DNA of 64,000 nucleotides from assembly GCF_000234665.1 (NCBI RefSeq), contig NC_018324.1, positions 2,348,444 to 2,412,443 of the forward strand, in the 5' to 3' direction. This document shows positions 53,400 through 64,000 of the stretch, piece after piece (position 1 is the stretch's first letter; every line of letters begins with the position of its first letter). The translations under genes and the position numbers were made by a program. Under the pieces are notes generated by a model. That model saw only the letters and a program-made list of their open reading frames with translations. It was not told the origin of the DNA and did no database searches. Source of the DNA: Leishmania mexicana MHOM/GT/2001/U1103. Lineage: Eukaryota; Euglenozoa; Kinetoplastea; Trypanosomatida; Trypanosomatidae.

Positions 53400-56300
53400 C
53401 AGTGCGAGCGAGCAGGCCAGCGTGTCGAAGATGCACCGACACAAGCCACCGCGATATTCGGCAGTCCCCTGTCCCCCTCCTCCCTCCACGATGCACGGCA
53501 AGAGAGCGCGGCTGAGCATCTGCAGCCCGAGCGTCACCACCGTCCGCGTCGCTGCTACATGGAGCGGGGAGGCGCATTGCGCCCCTCCTGAAGCCGCACA
53601 GGGGGCCGATGCTGATCCTGCGTCCTACCGCCCCGCCCTGTGACGCTGGCCAGCGATCCGCGCAAGCTACTTGACCAAGTGGCCGCGACCACTGCGCGAC
53701 CATGTGCAAGGCAGGCTCCGACCAGAGCAGTCTAGATTACGTCCGTACAGCTCCGCCGCAGACCCCCTGGACATGCTCCTCCACAACGTAGTGCAGCGCC
53801 AGTCGGGGTACCAGGAGAGGAGCAGTGCTTGCGAGCTGCATCCGCGCGTGTGACTCGGTCGATCGCGGTGCTCGCATCACGGCGCTGAGGAAGCCCGACG
53901 CAGGCCCGCGCCATACTCGCCGGACCACGGCTTTCTCAGACGATTATCACGTCTGCGGTGCCCTCTACTGGGGGGGTGTGGGGGGAGGGCATCGAAGATG
54001 GACCGCTTTACACGCGGAGTCGCACAAGGGCCTGTCCCCGGGCCTCTTCCCTTCGTCATTGTAGTCGCCCCGCTGCAGGTGGAGCTCAGCAAGACAGCCG
54101 GACGGCACCACGCCTCCGTTGCTGATGACCTCGCGCTCCTCACACCCTCCGCAGCCAGGACGGTCATACGAGCCACACCGCGACCCGCCCCTGGCAGGGT
54201 GGAGCACTGAACACTGGAGCACCTCATGGTGCTGAGTGCCCCCCTCCCCGAAACCAACTGCACGCGCTTCGGTGCGCAGCACCCCAACCAGCTGAAACTC
54301 TTTCCTGCACGCACGCCCTTGGAGGAGGATCGCCACCCTCGCCGCGGAGGCGTGGGCCTTCCACCGCTGCGCGGCGTGGACCGACACGCTGCACAAGCTC
54401 TCAAAACAGCCGTGGCCCAACTTGCCAGGCGTAGGGCAGTGCGCTCGCGCGAGTGTGGTCCACCACAGAATCTTCTCCGCACTCTCTACACGGCACTGGA
54501 CGAATCAGAGCTACGGCACGGTGCCACCGCGTGGTGGGACAGTGCCCGCAACAAACTGCGGGAGGGCCCTTGAGCGCCGCCACACCAACGCAGACGCTGT
54601 CACCGCGGGTACCCCCCAAATACGCAGGCAGCAGGGCCCTGCTCGAAGAGGCCCGTCTACTGCCCCCCGACCCCGACCCCACCGTGCTGCTGCGCCGCAC
54701 CCGCCTGCATCTCCCCGCACTCACACAAGAAGGCCACCTCGCGCACTTGGCGCGGGACGCGTACACGCTGGATCACGGTCCTGCCGCGGCCCTTCGACGG
54801 TGCTCATACGGGCACGCAGGCATCGACCGCTTCACAGCTCCGCACGCACACAACTCCCCCACGCGCAGCAGTCGCGTGCACCTCTCCGTATCACTTGCTG
54901 GCGGGCTGCGGGCGGGCTCACCAGACGAGGGGTAGTGAGCAGCGTGCACGAAGCGAGTCTCCCGTCTTGCCAGGCTCCCTTACCCGTCTGTGGGCAGGTG
55001 ATGCGGCACAGGCAAACAGCAAATCCGGAGCGGCCGCCGCCCTTGCAGCTGTCGCACCGAGTGCGCAGCCGCTGAGCTGGGACTCGACCTGTCGCAGAGA
55101 CAGCCCGATAAACCAAGGCACGGAAGAGCATGTGTAGTTGTTTGCTACGCACTCACCCTCTCTCATGGCGCTCAGCAGGGGCCTCACCGCGGCGGGGGTG
55201 GGGAGTGGGATATGACGACACATTCGAGCACACATGCTGGCACCGCTGGCCCGTCGGGTGCGCCTCTCGCCTCACTCTGTCTTCCGTCCTTGCGGGGTGG
55301 ACCGCAAGGGCGGATCTGACAGGCGGGCAGAATGGGCACTGCCAGAGGAGCCGCCGCCAACTGCATGCAGCACGGACCTGGTCGCCGGTCTCAGACGCCA
55401 CGACGACAGGAGACGACCCTCGCCCCGTCCCGCAGAGGCACCTCTCCGCACCTGGTATCCCTGCAGTGGCAGGCGGCCGGCGGTGGCGACATGGCGCGCA
55501 GCGTGCTGCCCGCTACGCCGCTAGAACTGTTGCACCTCCGCCCTCCACACCCCACCCCCACCCGCTGTTTCCTATGAGAGCGTCCGACCCGGCGTTGCGC
55601 CCGGTGTGCTACGCGCGACTTGACGACAGCTCGAGGCTCAGAGCACACTTCCTCTCACGCCATGCTCCTGCACGCAGTGACCTGCGCACGCGCATCTCCC
55701 TCGCGCCGCATGTGGCTCCGCCGTTGGCTGTCCATCGCTGCACCCCTATGCCTCTCTTCCGGATGGCACGCTATGAGCCCTTCGCGCGCTGGCACACGTC
55801 TCTGCGCGGGCCCCTTTCGCTTGGCACGGCCACGCCTGTCAGAGGCGTGCGGACTCAGGAGGGGGTGGAATGCCCCTGCCGCCACAGACTCACGGCGGCG
55901 TCCCGCCTGTCGCGGCGCATGCGGGCAAGCCACGCGGACACGCCGCTGTCCTGCAACGAGCCCCGAGGCCCGCTGGTGTGGGCACTGTGCGGCACCTCCT
56001 CCATCCGCCCAGGTGGGCTGATGTGGCACAGATGCCGGCAGCGTCACGAGAGCACCCTCGAGTCGTGCAGGCGTCGGTGTGGAGGGCAAGGTCTGGTCCA
56101 CATTGCGGACTGCCGCGGCTCGAGGCCCCTCAGGGCGAGGCATGCCATTGAGGTACGGTGTGCATGGTCTCTGAGCTCACCCGGCATGCGCCCGGACCAC
56201 CACCTCCCTGCTATCTGCACGACAGACGCCCACCGCCTCCACCCTCGAGGCGGACCCTGCACGCGGCCCGCGTGGGTCAAGGCGTGCCGTGCACCCGGGT

Positions 56301-56497
56301 CCGTCTGGCGCCGATCACGCAGCACGTGCGCGAAAGAAAGGGACGAGGACGGACACGAAGTGCCCGCGAGGCGCATGGCCCGATTCGGCAGCAGGGCAGC
56401 TCGTCCTACACGCCGAGGATGTAGCCGTGGCGCAGCAGCGGCAGGTGAAGTGTCGTCGTGTATGCGTGTACATTTTTGTGTGCGGGCTCGCGGTGGA
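53400..56497 (+). mobile_element. DIRE copy 3: the longest ingi/L1Tc-related degenerate element, inverted
   Basis: Plus-strand, opposite to all genes. Broken frames spell the reverse transcriptase from about 53480 (RARLSICSPSVTTVRVAATW, DPASYRPAL, then after a frameshift LASDPRKLLDQVAATTARP), then GVAQGPVPGPL and VADDLALLT (53998-54210). Next come the post-RT blocks (54226-54573 and on through 54950) and, from ATG 55130 to 56512, a 460-codon open frame that includes the zinc-finger remnant and runs just past the element. The 3' end is GCTCGCGGTGGA at 56497, the same terminus as copies 1 and 2. Over 53769-56497 it mirrors copy 2 with one net extra base and few substitutions. An endonuclease domain upstream was not found; the 5' limit is a guess. 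No poly(A) tail or target duplication is seen. Confidence 0.85.
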
Positions 56498-56512
56498 ATG
56501 GGCATATGGTGA
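55130..56512 (+). other. 460-codon open frame inside DIRE copy 3 (zinc-finger part)
   Basis: It begins at a true ATG and covers the C-terminal part of the element. It includes CPCRHRLTAASRLSRRMRASH, which fits one C2H2 finger with a shifted first cysteine, and then GPLVWALCGTSSIRPGGLMWHRC, a second finger-like block. In copies 1 and 2 a 1-base difference at the site equal to 55949-55957 shifts the frame between the two blocks. Upstream, the reverse transcriptase frames are broken, so a full retroelement protein cannot be made. Whether this frame is expressed is unknown, and the long low-complexity part may be open by chance. Confidence 0.45.
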
Positions 56513-58564
56513 GAATAGCGCAAAGAGAAATGCAAGAGCGCTTAGCTGATCAAAGGACGTCGGAGACTTCAACACGGTTCAGCGTGTGTGGTTTTCGTTT
56601 GTCGTTTCTCCCTCTCCCTCTATGCCCGTTGCATGCACTATTTTGCTACACCTCCTCCGTGCTCTTCTTCAAAGAAGAGCTCAGGGGGTTAACCCGCGTT
56701 GCCATTTGGGGAGCGGCTGAACGCCAGTGGAGGGATAGGCGTGAGAGGCGAGGGAGAAAAACGCTAAGCAAGGTAGCAGGGCATGCTCAGGAGCAGCGTG
56801 AGTTGTAAGGTAGGCAGATGGCACAGCTGTGTAGGAGAATGGGCACGAAGGGCTCACCTCCAAATCAGCTGCCCTCCTTCACCTGTCCACTATCGCGCTC
56901 GCAAGGGCACAAACGTTGTCGATAGACGCAACCTAAATCTGGGTGAGCTTGAATTCCTCAGCCTGTACTGGGAGAAGAGAAGACTTCGGCAGAAGATGAG
57001 GGAAAAGCTCTCACCGAACGCGTGTTCAACGAGGCACCAGCGCACGAGCCCATACATACCAAGAGGGGGGAAAGGGTCAGGAGGGGGGGGACAGGGGGAG
57101 GAGAAGCAAGCATGGCCATAGGAGGAAAGACAAAATACCAAGTCAGAGGTGGGGTGAGGAATGGGCAGTAGCGCGTCCTGAAGTCGGCCACAGTTCTGGT
57201 CAGGATATCACAATAGATCAAACATGGCAAAGGCACCTTCTTGACAGTCAGCGCGGCACATTTTTATGTGTAGGTGTGCACGTGCGTGAGGGGTGGCGCC
57301 GGCGCGATCACGGATGGTGGGGGTGCGATGCACACGGCGAGAGAGTGCATGAGGGTGGGGGAGGAGCAACGAGCAAAGCCGTTTACGCCACCCACGCACA
57401 TCGGTAGATACATGGGCGCAGGAAGAAGCAGACAAAAAGCCACCACACACACGCGCGCGCGCGAAAGAAAAAAAAGTTGAGGACGATATGGGAATGAGAC
57501 GTTCGACATGTGTGATGAGAATCACATGAATGTTGTGGAGTTGACATGTAGAAACAGGATGGACGCAACGACGCTCCACGTACCCCGGTGGTGGTCCTCT
57601 CCTCTGCGGTCAACGTGAGACAGCGGTGCTGCACAGGAGGAGGAGGAGACGATGCCGCTGAGAAAGCACCTCACGTCCCCAACACGTGCCCTGCGTCTTT
57701 CCACTGTAAGATACGGCTGCCAGGGGCGATGAACTACAGTGCTCGACAGTAGCCAGCAGCTGCACTCTCGCAGGAATGGTTGAGCTAACCCTCACTAGCC
57801 ACCTGTTCTTTCTTTTGAGGGAGTGGTGCGCAACTCTGCCGCTAGGTTCTCGCCGAAGAATGTATAAAACGTTTACCATTCAACGCACGGGTGCGCCTTA
57901 TTCCACATTTCTCAGGAGAGGGGGAGAGTGAAGATAGTGTTCCTCGACGCTGCTCCTCCGCTCCCCCCACCCGTCGTCACCGACCCTCGGCGCACATCAC
58001 AGAAAGACAGCATAGCACAGACATATCAGCGGATTCACGAGAAACAAAAGAAGACAAGTGTTATGCAAAAAAGAGCCTCAAGACTCAAATCCGGTACCCA
58101 AACACGTACCGATGTCACACACAGGGGGAGAGAGACACAGACGGACACGGAAACGCCGACGACACCGGCATAAAGGCACACACACATACGTATCAACCAA
58201 CCTGCTCACCAAAGTCGGCATTCAAGCCTACGCTCATATAGCACCTGCTGCCCTTTCTTGTGTTTGCGCGCGCCCTGGCGGTTGTTTTGCTCAGGGGCGG
58301 TAGAGGGCGTTTAGGCGCGTGACATGTGTGCCTGTGCTTACGTGGCATCTTGCTTCAGATACATGTATGCACACACAAGCAGGCGCGCTGTGCAGAAGCG
58401 TTCGAGCGACTTCGTTAGAGGCGACAGAGGAGAAATGAGGATGACGACCGGCACAAGCACTGCACGCAAGGTAGATGAAGCAAGAAGGGGAAAAGAGCAC
58501 CACGAAGTCAAAGTCCTCGAGCGAGGAAAGAGGGCGGGACACACACCACGTCAGCGTGTCCATT
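56498..58564. other. Intergenic region between DIRE copy 3 and SIDER copy B
   Basis: About 2.1 kb with no supported gene. Contains A/G-rich tracts and short CG/CA runs (57440-57470). 57620-57830 has a balanced composition but no match that I can see. Confidence 0.45.
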
Positions 58565-59065
58565 CTCTGCCATACAACATGCACCAAACTCTACTCTGCC
58601 CGGCCTGCCACAGAGGCCCATCGCGCGGCGCAAAGCATCCGTAGGCACCCGTTACACCAAATGTACCGACTCAGTCATCTGAGCACGGCTTCTGCCCCAC
58701 ACCGTGCCCACACCCACCCTCTCTGCAGGTCGCCTCACAGCCGCGCCTCTCTCGGGGTGGCCCAGGCTCCCCCACCAGTAGGCAGTGTGAGGGCCGGGGG
58801 TGTGGGATACGTTCCCGTCAGGTTGACACTCTTGCCCATCGTATGGATGGCGCAAGCATGCTCACGCTGTCGCAGGTCGCTCAGACGCATCGCACCATCC
58901 ACGACCTGACCGCCGGCATCGGCAGTGATGCATCGCTCTGACCTCCCTGCGTCGCGGGTGCATGACCCTGTCACCACCAGAAGTGGCTCAGCATTTGGCA
59001 ACGATAGATAGGGGCTGCTTGACCTCCCCACACAGAGGAGGGGGGGGGTGACGTTGGACCCTGGA
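58565..59065 (-). mobile_element. SIDER2-like degenerate retroposon, copy B
   Basis: Diverged partner of 7935-8475, same orientation. Shared blocks run from CTCTGCCAT through CTGCC-CAGAGGCCCAT, CAGGTCGCCTCACAGCCGC, CACCAGTAGG, ATGGATGGCGCAAGC, GCAGGTCGCTC and CATGACCCTGTC. Unlike the DIRE copies, the two are clearly old relative to each other. In transcribed orientation it is about 3 kb downstream of the PEX11-like stop codon. Confidence 0.62.
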
Positions 59066-62000
59066 TACCACACACTCACGTTTCGCTCTTCGTCATGCAC
59101 CAAGCAGACGGGAGAAATGCAAGAGGAGAATCAAGAGTGCACGCGCGCGACTTGTCTTATCATCGCCAAAGCTCCTTGTTTTTGCTGTCCTTGCGTACCA
59201 CGGCCTCTGGAGTCCGCGTTATCGATGAGGTTTGCACGCGCTTTTCTACCGTCGTTCTTGTCCCCTTTCTATCCGAGAGACGCGCCCCGTCTCCTCTCTC
59301 CCCGCTTGCGAGCTCGCGTCTCCTCCCGTGGATCATTCATGCCCGCCCACCTCGGCCAGGGCGGTGCCCGCCACAAGACAAAGGGCAACGACACCGTACA
59401 CGCACGCACACATGAGCATGCGTCCCGGAATGGGAAGGCGACTATAAATAAAAAAAAGAAATATTTGAAAAGCTGAAAGGAGACGCACATGCGCGAGAGA
59501 AAGAAAGAGGAGGAGGAAGAGGAGGAGAAGGAGGAGGGGTGTTTTCTTGTTGTTGCTTACGTGGCAAACACACATGTACAAATCCACCTCTCCCACCACC
59601 CAGAAGAAAACGAATGCCAAGCATTACAAGAGAATTATGCATTAAAAGACGCACACGGATGCACAGACAAAGACGCAAGAAGAGAAGCCTCGAGTCGCAC
59701 CAACACACCACCAGTGGCACAACGCACACACAGACACCCACACAACGAAGACAAGGACGAGAAGAAACACCTGAGCAACAATAGCGTGGGCCCCAGAAAT
59801 GCGCCCACGCACGCACGCATGCGGGATCTTGATGAAGTCGCGGGAAAGAACCCCTTTTCTGCAGGCCTTCTCTTATATTCCTCCGCTCATGTATTCACTA
59901 GAGGAGCCGCGCAACGCACCCCAAATGCAAAGGAGCGCACGAGGCAGTTATCCCCCGCACGCTGAAGCTGTCCACCATTGGATCGCTCCTTCGCTGGCGC
60001 CTCAGTTTTCGGAGTGCACATGATAAACAAGGCTGATAAAAAACGGCGTACGTCGCTTCACACATGTAAACTATACGTTTTTCCGCTCTCTAACAAGTAC
60101 CTCACTTTCCCCTTGAATCTCCTTTTCCGTTCCATCTGCCGTGTGTCCTGTCCATCCCTCCAGCACCCGCCCGCTACCTCCTCCCGAAACCCTGCCCGTC
60201 CTATCCCCCCTCGAGAAACTCTCCGGCCACCTTACACGCCCCTCCCTCCCCCTTCTTTTTTCTCGCAGAATCACATGCGCACCGATAGTTGTCGGGCACC
60301 GAATCGAAGAGAGGAGATCACTATGAAGAATAATATGGAAAGGCTCGACGGAAACCGTTTACTTAAAACAAAGGGAGCGTAGCGACACAGTAAATCGGCA
60401 AGATATGCCACCATAACCGCAAGCATCAGCCGACACAAAAAAAAAGCACGCAACTGATCAAGACACGAGCTGCCCCCCCCCCGCCCGCTGTCCCCCCTTC
60501 TTTCCCCATCCGTTAAATCAGCGCAGTATTGTTGTATCTTCCTCTTCCTCTTTCGTCGTGCCGCGTGTGAGAAAAAAAAGAAAAAAGGGGGCGATGGGTA
60601 AAACGATGCAGCGGAGAGGGGGAAGGGGGGCAGGTCCGTGTCGAACGAAGATGTCGTGTTGTTGTTGTTTCTTCTGTTCCCTTTTCCTATTCTTGGGAGG
60701 TTCAGATGGTGCCCAGTCGGTTCACCTACCACGACTTCTCTTTGCCACATTCCCTCTTCCCTCGAGTACGCGCGTGTTCCTCGAGAGCCCCCTGCGCTGT
60801 TGCATCCATCTCCTGATACCTGCCACTTTGGCCCCCACGCGTTAGTTTTCGTCTTCATCTTTCCATTCACAGTGATCCATTGCCATCCTCTGCCCGCGCC
60901 TCCGGTGTCAGATACCAGAGCGGCGTCATTCACGGCTGGCAGTGCGTCGTCGCGACGGCACACGGAGCGAGTGCATCCGTGTATCGCACCTGTGACTCGC
61001 CCCCTTGTGTAGGGCTGAGGAACAGACAAAGTAGGAGAGAGACGAGAGGAGGCGCTGGCGTTCAGCGAGGCTGAGGGGAGCACGCACACATAATACCAAC
61101 CTTACACATGGAGGAGATAAGCAAAAGGAAACGCAAGCTGAGACTCTGGCGGGTATTGGGTGCAGATACGTCAAGATGGGTAAGCACACACATACACATT
61201 CAGAATATCTTTTGACGGCGTCGCCGGGTGGGCACACGCTCACACCCGCCCACAAGCAGTTGCTCGCTCATACGCACGGACGGAATGCGCATGCGTTCGA
61301 GGTGGGGCGGGGGGCGAGGGACAGGGCCAAACGAGTTCGTTGCTTCGACTATGCGAGGGTAGGGAGAAAAAGAGGGCGGGGAGACAGAGAAAGAGGATGA
61401 GAGAGGTCACCCAACGTATCATGACACTTGAGTTAGGGTGATGGGTGCAAAAAAAGGGGGAGGGGGAGAGGAGCAAAGTGCCAGTGATGGGAAGCCTTTT
61501 TTTTCCTTGGCACCGCATGGAGTGGATGGACACAGCAAAAAGAGGGGGAAGAAAATGATCATGAGAGGTGAAATGCGTGTGGATCGGAGCGGGGGGAGAG
61601 GGAAGGCGGATACCGACAGAAACACAGGTGCGCACACCCTCTCACGAAAACGGACAAGAGGAGATGTGAAAGGTTCGCGGAGTACAGTGTCTCACCGGGA
61701 GCTGATGCCGGGCCGCGCACCACTTCCTCGGCACCGTGAGGTGGCCGGTCGGTGTCCCTTGCTGAAAGCTCTGCCGACCACTCACGTTCGCGACAAGCAA
61801 TGAGAGCGGAAGCATAAACCACAAAAAAAAACTAAAAATGAAACATGTTGTGGGGTAGAGTACAAGCATAGGGATAAAGAAGAGAGAAGAGCGCTGCGTT
61901 TGCATGTAGTTGCCCCGTCTCTCTTTTTTTCTACCGTTCTTGGTGAGCGCGAGTACTTGTGAATGAGAATGCGTGCATGTGTGCGTGTGTACGACGGCAG

Positions 62001-62078
62001 GACCAGAAACGCACGCGGAATAGTCGTCCTTTTACGACTCACTGTGCGGTGGAGGTGGAAAGCGGGCACGCGCAATCA
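59066..62078. other. Long intergenic region downstream of the PEX11-like gene
   Basis: About 3 kb with no supported gene. GAGGAGG-rich tract at 59500-59540, C-runs near 60470-60480. The minus-strand frame 60271-61089 (272 codons) has no family motif and begins at a doubtful start; treated as chance. Confidence 0.45.
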
Positions 62079-62915
62079 TCAGCCATCTTCGCCGCTACCG
62101 CTGGCGACATCGCTACCGTCCCCCTGGCTGCCCAGCACGCACACGGCGCGCTTCAGTGCGTCCTCGCTCGGAGACGGCATCGGGGTCTCAGCTTTCATCA
62201 CAGGAAGTGGCGACAGAATGTACCGCGTGTCCTTCCAAACAAGCCACATGCCAATGATGCCAGACACGAAGCCGCACAAGAGCTCGACCGTCTTGTTTGG
62301 GTGGTAGCTCGGTATCCACTTGAAGTACACGTACATGTCACACAGAGACCGCACAATCAGCGCGTTCGACACCCTCATGTCCAGGCTCGCGTGCAAACGC
62401 TGCTTCGGTGTAGCGGCATCACGCAGCGCCCGCTGCAGCGTCGAGCGACGAGTGAGCTCCATCATTACACAGCATGTCAGAGACAAGGACTTGAAGAAGC
62501 GGTAGGAGAATGAAAATGCCTCGCGACTCCAGCTGTGAAACACAACCTTCTGCAGGTAGCTGAGGTCACCGCTCAGCTGCTCTGGCACCCGCCAGAAGAA
62601 GGAGAGACAGGTGAAAAGCCAGTGCCAGAACTCCATCTCATCTCTCATGGCAAACATTTTCAGTCCTTGACTGACCGTCATTGCAGGACGGCCGAAGTTG
62701 CACAGCATGCGGCACTCAATGATGCTGTCGGCTAGCCTAAAGAATCTTTTCCTGTCCTGTGCCTCAGTGCTGTAAATCATGCACAGGCGCACAATGCTGA
62801 GTACTGACTTCAGCATCATGTCCACGCCTACCCCCTTCTTCTGGTAGTCGCCAAGGGCGACGAGGAAAGGGACGAGCGTGACAAGCCTGTCATTGGTGAT
62901 AGACGACTTGCTCAT
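62079..62915 (-). CDS. PEX11-like peroxisome/glycosome membrane protein (putative)
   Basis: The frame extends upstream to 63101 through a hydrophobic low-complexity stretch, but a pyrimidine tract ending in AG (62921-62922) and the ATG at 62913-62915 favour 278 residues. The pattern fits the PEX11 family: an N-terminal helix with repeated basic/hydrophobic residues (GVDMMLKSVLSIVRLCMIY), then RFFRLADSIIECRMLCNFGRP, a middle block with FWHWLFTCLSFFWRVPEQL, and a C-terminal hydrophobic segment (LLCGFVSGIIGMWLVW) before a polar tail. PEX11 and GIM5 proteins shape and divide glycosomes, the peroxisome-like organelles that hold glycolysis in kinetoplastids. The match is from recalled family features without an alignment, so the name is tentative. 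It is the first gene transcribed in this window. Confidence 0.55.
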   Translation of the reverse strand: MSKSSITNDRLVTLVPFLVALGDYQKKGVGVDMMLKSVLSIVRLCMIYSTEAQDRKRFFRLADSIIECRMLCNFGRPAMTVSQGLKMFAMRDEMEFWHWLFTCLSFFWRVPEQLSGDLSYLQKVVFHSWSREAFSFSYRFFKSLSLTCCVMMELTRRSTLQRALRDAATPKQRLHASLDMRVSNALIVRSLCDMYVYFKWIPSYHPNKTVELLCGFVSGIIGMWLVWKDTRYILSPLPVMKAETPMPSPSEDALKRAVCVLGSQGDGSDVASGSGEDG

Positions 62916-64000
62916 TCGCGCTAGAGGAAGGAGAAGAGAGAGCCACAAAGGCACACGGAAACAAAAGATGGCCACGACACCCGCGTCCGTTGGCGGTAAA
63001 AAGAGAAGACAAAAAAAAACACAAACAATCAGCGACGCCAGAGATGAGCGGCGGCACAAGATCGGAAGAGCGAGCCAGCCTGCCCCGATGGCTGAGCACA
63101 CGATACGGGGGGGAACAAAAAAACAGTTTCGTGGTTACCCGTTTCGATCTACTTAGCACCGCTCCGTCCTTTGCTTGGCTGTTCCCTCCTGGAATCACTG
63201 AGTAAAACACAAGGAAAAAAAACAAAGGTTGCACGCAGCAACGAATTCCGCACGCACACACAAAAGTCGCTAGATGCGAGGGACAGGTAGATGATTGAAT
63301 GCGCTGATATGGGCGCAGTTGCCGCGGCAGAGGCGGAGAGACGCTTGTGCGGCTGGCCTTAACAGGTGATGCAAGCTGTTCTTTTTTTTCGTTCGCCTTT
63401 CTCTCTCTCTGTGGCAACGTGACGAAAGGGAGCGCAGCGCGTTTCGAGAGAGGGGGAAGAAGGTGAGTCGCACACGCACGCACACAGGCGCCTACCCGTA
63501 AAGCTTGACGCACGTGTATGGCCCTCTCGACTAGAAGCCAAGGGGGAAAAACACACCAGGGTGTTCTGTTCTTCTTCCAGGTGCTAAAGATGGTCTTGGA
63601 AGTAGATGGGAGGGAGAGGGAGGGAGGGCAATTTCCGATGGTTCTGTGAGTAGTAGGTGCGGCAAGGTTAGTGTTCCCGTTTGGCGCCATGTTTCAAGCG
63701 CACAGGGGAGAGAGAAGCTCAACGGAAAGGGGGAAAGAGACGGCGGCAGCGGTGACGGATGTATGCAGCAGACCAAGAAATTGAACTCCTCAAGAAGAGA
63801 TGGAAGTGAAATCAGCCGATTCACAGCAACCACCACTCGGTGCAGAAGTGGAGCGTAGCTCGGTGCGACTGCGTCGAACACGCACTAAAAACTGAAGTGG
63901 GGACACAAGGCACGCAGCAGCGGCACCGTGGATGAGAGGAGCAAGGGCAAGAGTGCCCGTCCCAGGTGTGGAAGAAAGAGTAAACTTGCCAGCAAAGCGG
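62916..64000. other. Upstream region of the PEX11-like gene
   Basis: No supported gene. The minus-strand frame 62890-63690 partly overlaps the PEX11-like start in another frame and is low-complexity. A TC tract (minus strand) just before 62922 may serve trans-splicing. The next upstream gene is outside the window. Confidence 0.45.

Noticed and set aside
55130..56512. 460-codon frame as an independent host gene
   Set aside because: It lies within DIRE copy 3, is frameshifted in the near-identical copies 1 and 2, and carries retroelement zinc-finger remnants, so it is annotated as part of the element.
60271..61089. 272-codon minus-strand frame
   Set aside because: Contains homopolymer-derived runs (poly-Asn, poly-Phe) and no motif; likely open by chance.
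1..64000. CRISPR arrays, bacterial operons, rRNA genes
   Set aside because: No regularly spaced repeats or ribosomal sequence seen; the organism is a kinetoplastid eukaryote.

Overview
The window looks like nuclear DNA of a Leishmania species. It has intron-less protein genes all on one strand (minus), long G+C-rich intergenic stretches, pyrimidine tracts followed by AG upstream of start codons (spliced-leader acceptors), TG/CA microsatellites, SIDER-type degenerate retroposons and ingi/L1Tc-related degenerate elements (DIREs). The order glucose-transporter array, homocysteine S-methyltransferase, TOR kinase matches, from memory, the right part of Leishmania chromosome 36 (numbered 35 in Viannia species). 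I cannot name the species.

Layout from low to high coordinate; transcription runs right to left. 1-717 holds the N-terminal part of an unrecognised protein. 1996-6420 encodes a large coiled-coil and disordered protein. A SIDER2-like repeat at about 7.9-8.5 kb lies downstream of an ARL3-type GTPase (8886-9422). A RABL6-like GTPase (10397-12613) follows, then a 3' fragment of a DIRE (15.5-16.5 kb), a Rab23-type GTPase (16963-17853), a broken M32 carboxypeptidase (20.0-21.0 kb) and a type II DnaJ (21851-22888). An almost gene-free 6.7 kb stretch leads to three tandem hexose transporters (29.6-41.1 kb). The transporter array is interrupted by a second DIRE and a 100-N gap. Homocysteine S-methyltransferase (42251-43213) and TOR1 (44150-51991) follow. 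A third DIRE, inverted, lies at about 53.4-56.5 kb, a second SIDER2-like repeat at 58.6-59.1 kb, and a PEX11-like gene at 62079-62915.

The genes appear to belong to one polycistronic unit and not to one pathway. Several concern nutrient uptake and growth or trafficking: hexose uptake (GT1 is the flagellar isoform), TOR signalling, small GTPases with cilium or trafficking roles (ARL3, Rab23, RABL6), and glycosome biogenesis.

The most unusual feature is a set of three DIRE copies within 41 kb that share the same inactivating lesions. Copies 1 and 2 differ by two substitutions in 940 bases. Copies 2 and 3 are inverted over at least 2.73 kb and flank GT1-HMT-TOR1. Such similarity is unexpected for elements thought to be ancient relics. 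Several long open frames in the window begin at GTG or TTG; I moved these starts to the first in-frame ATG.
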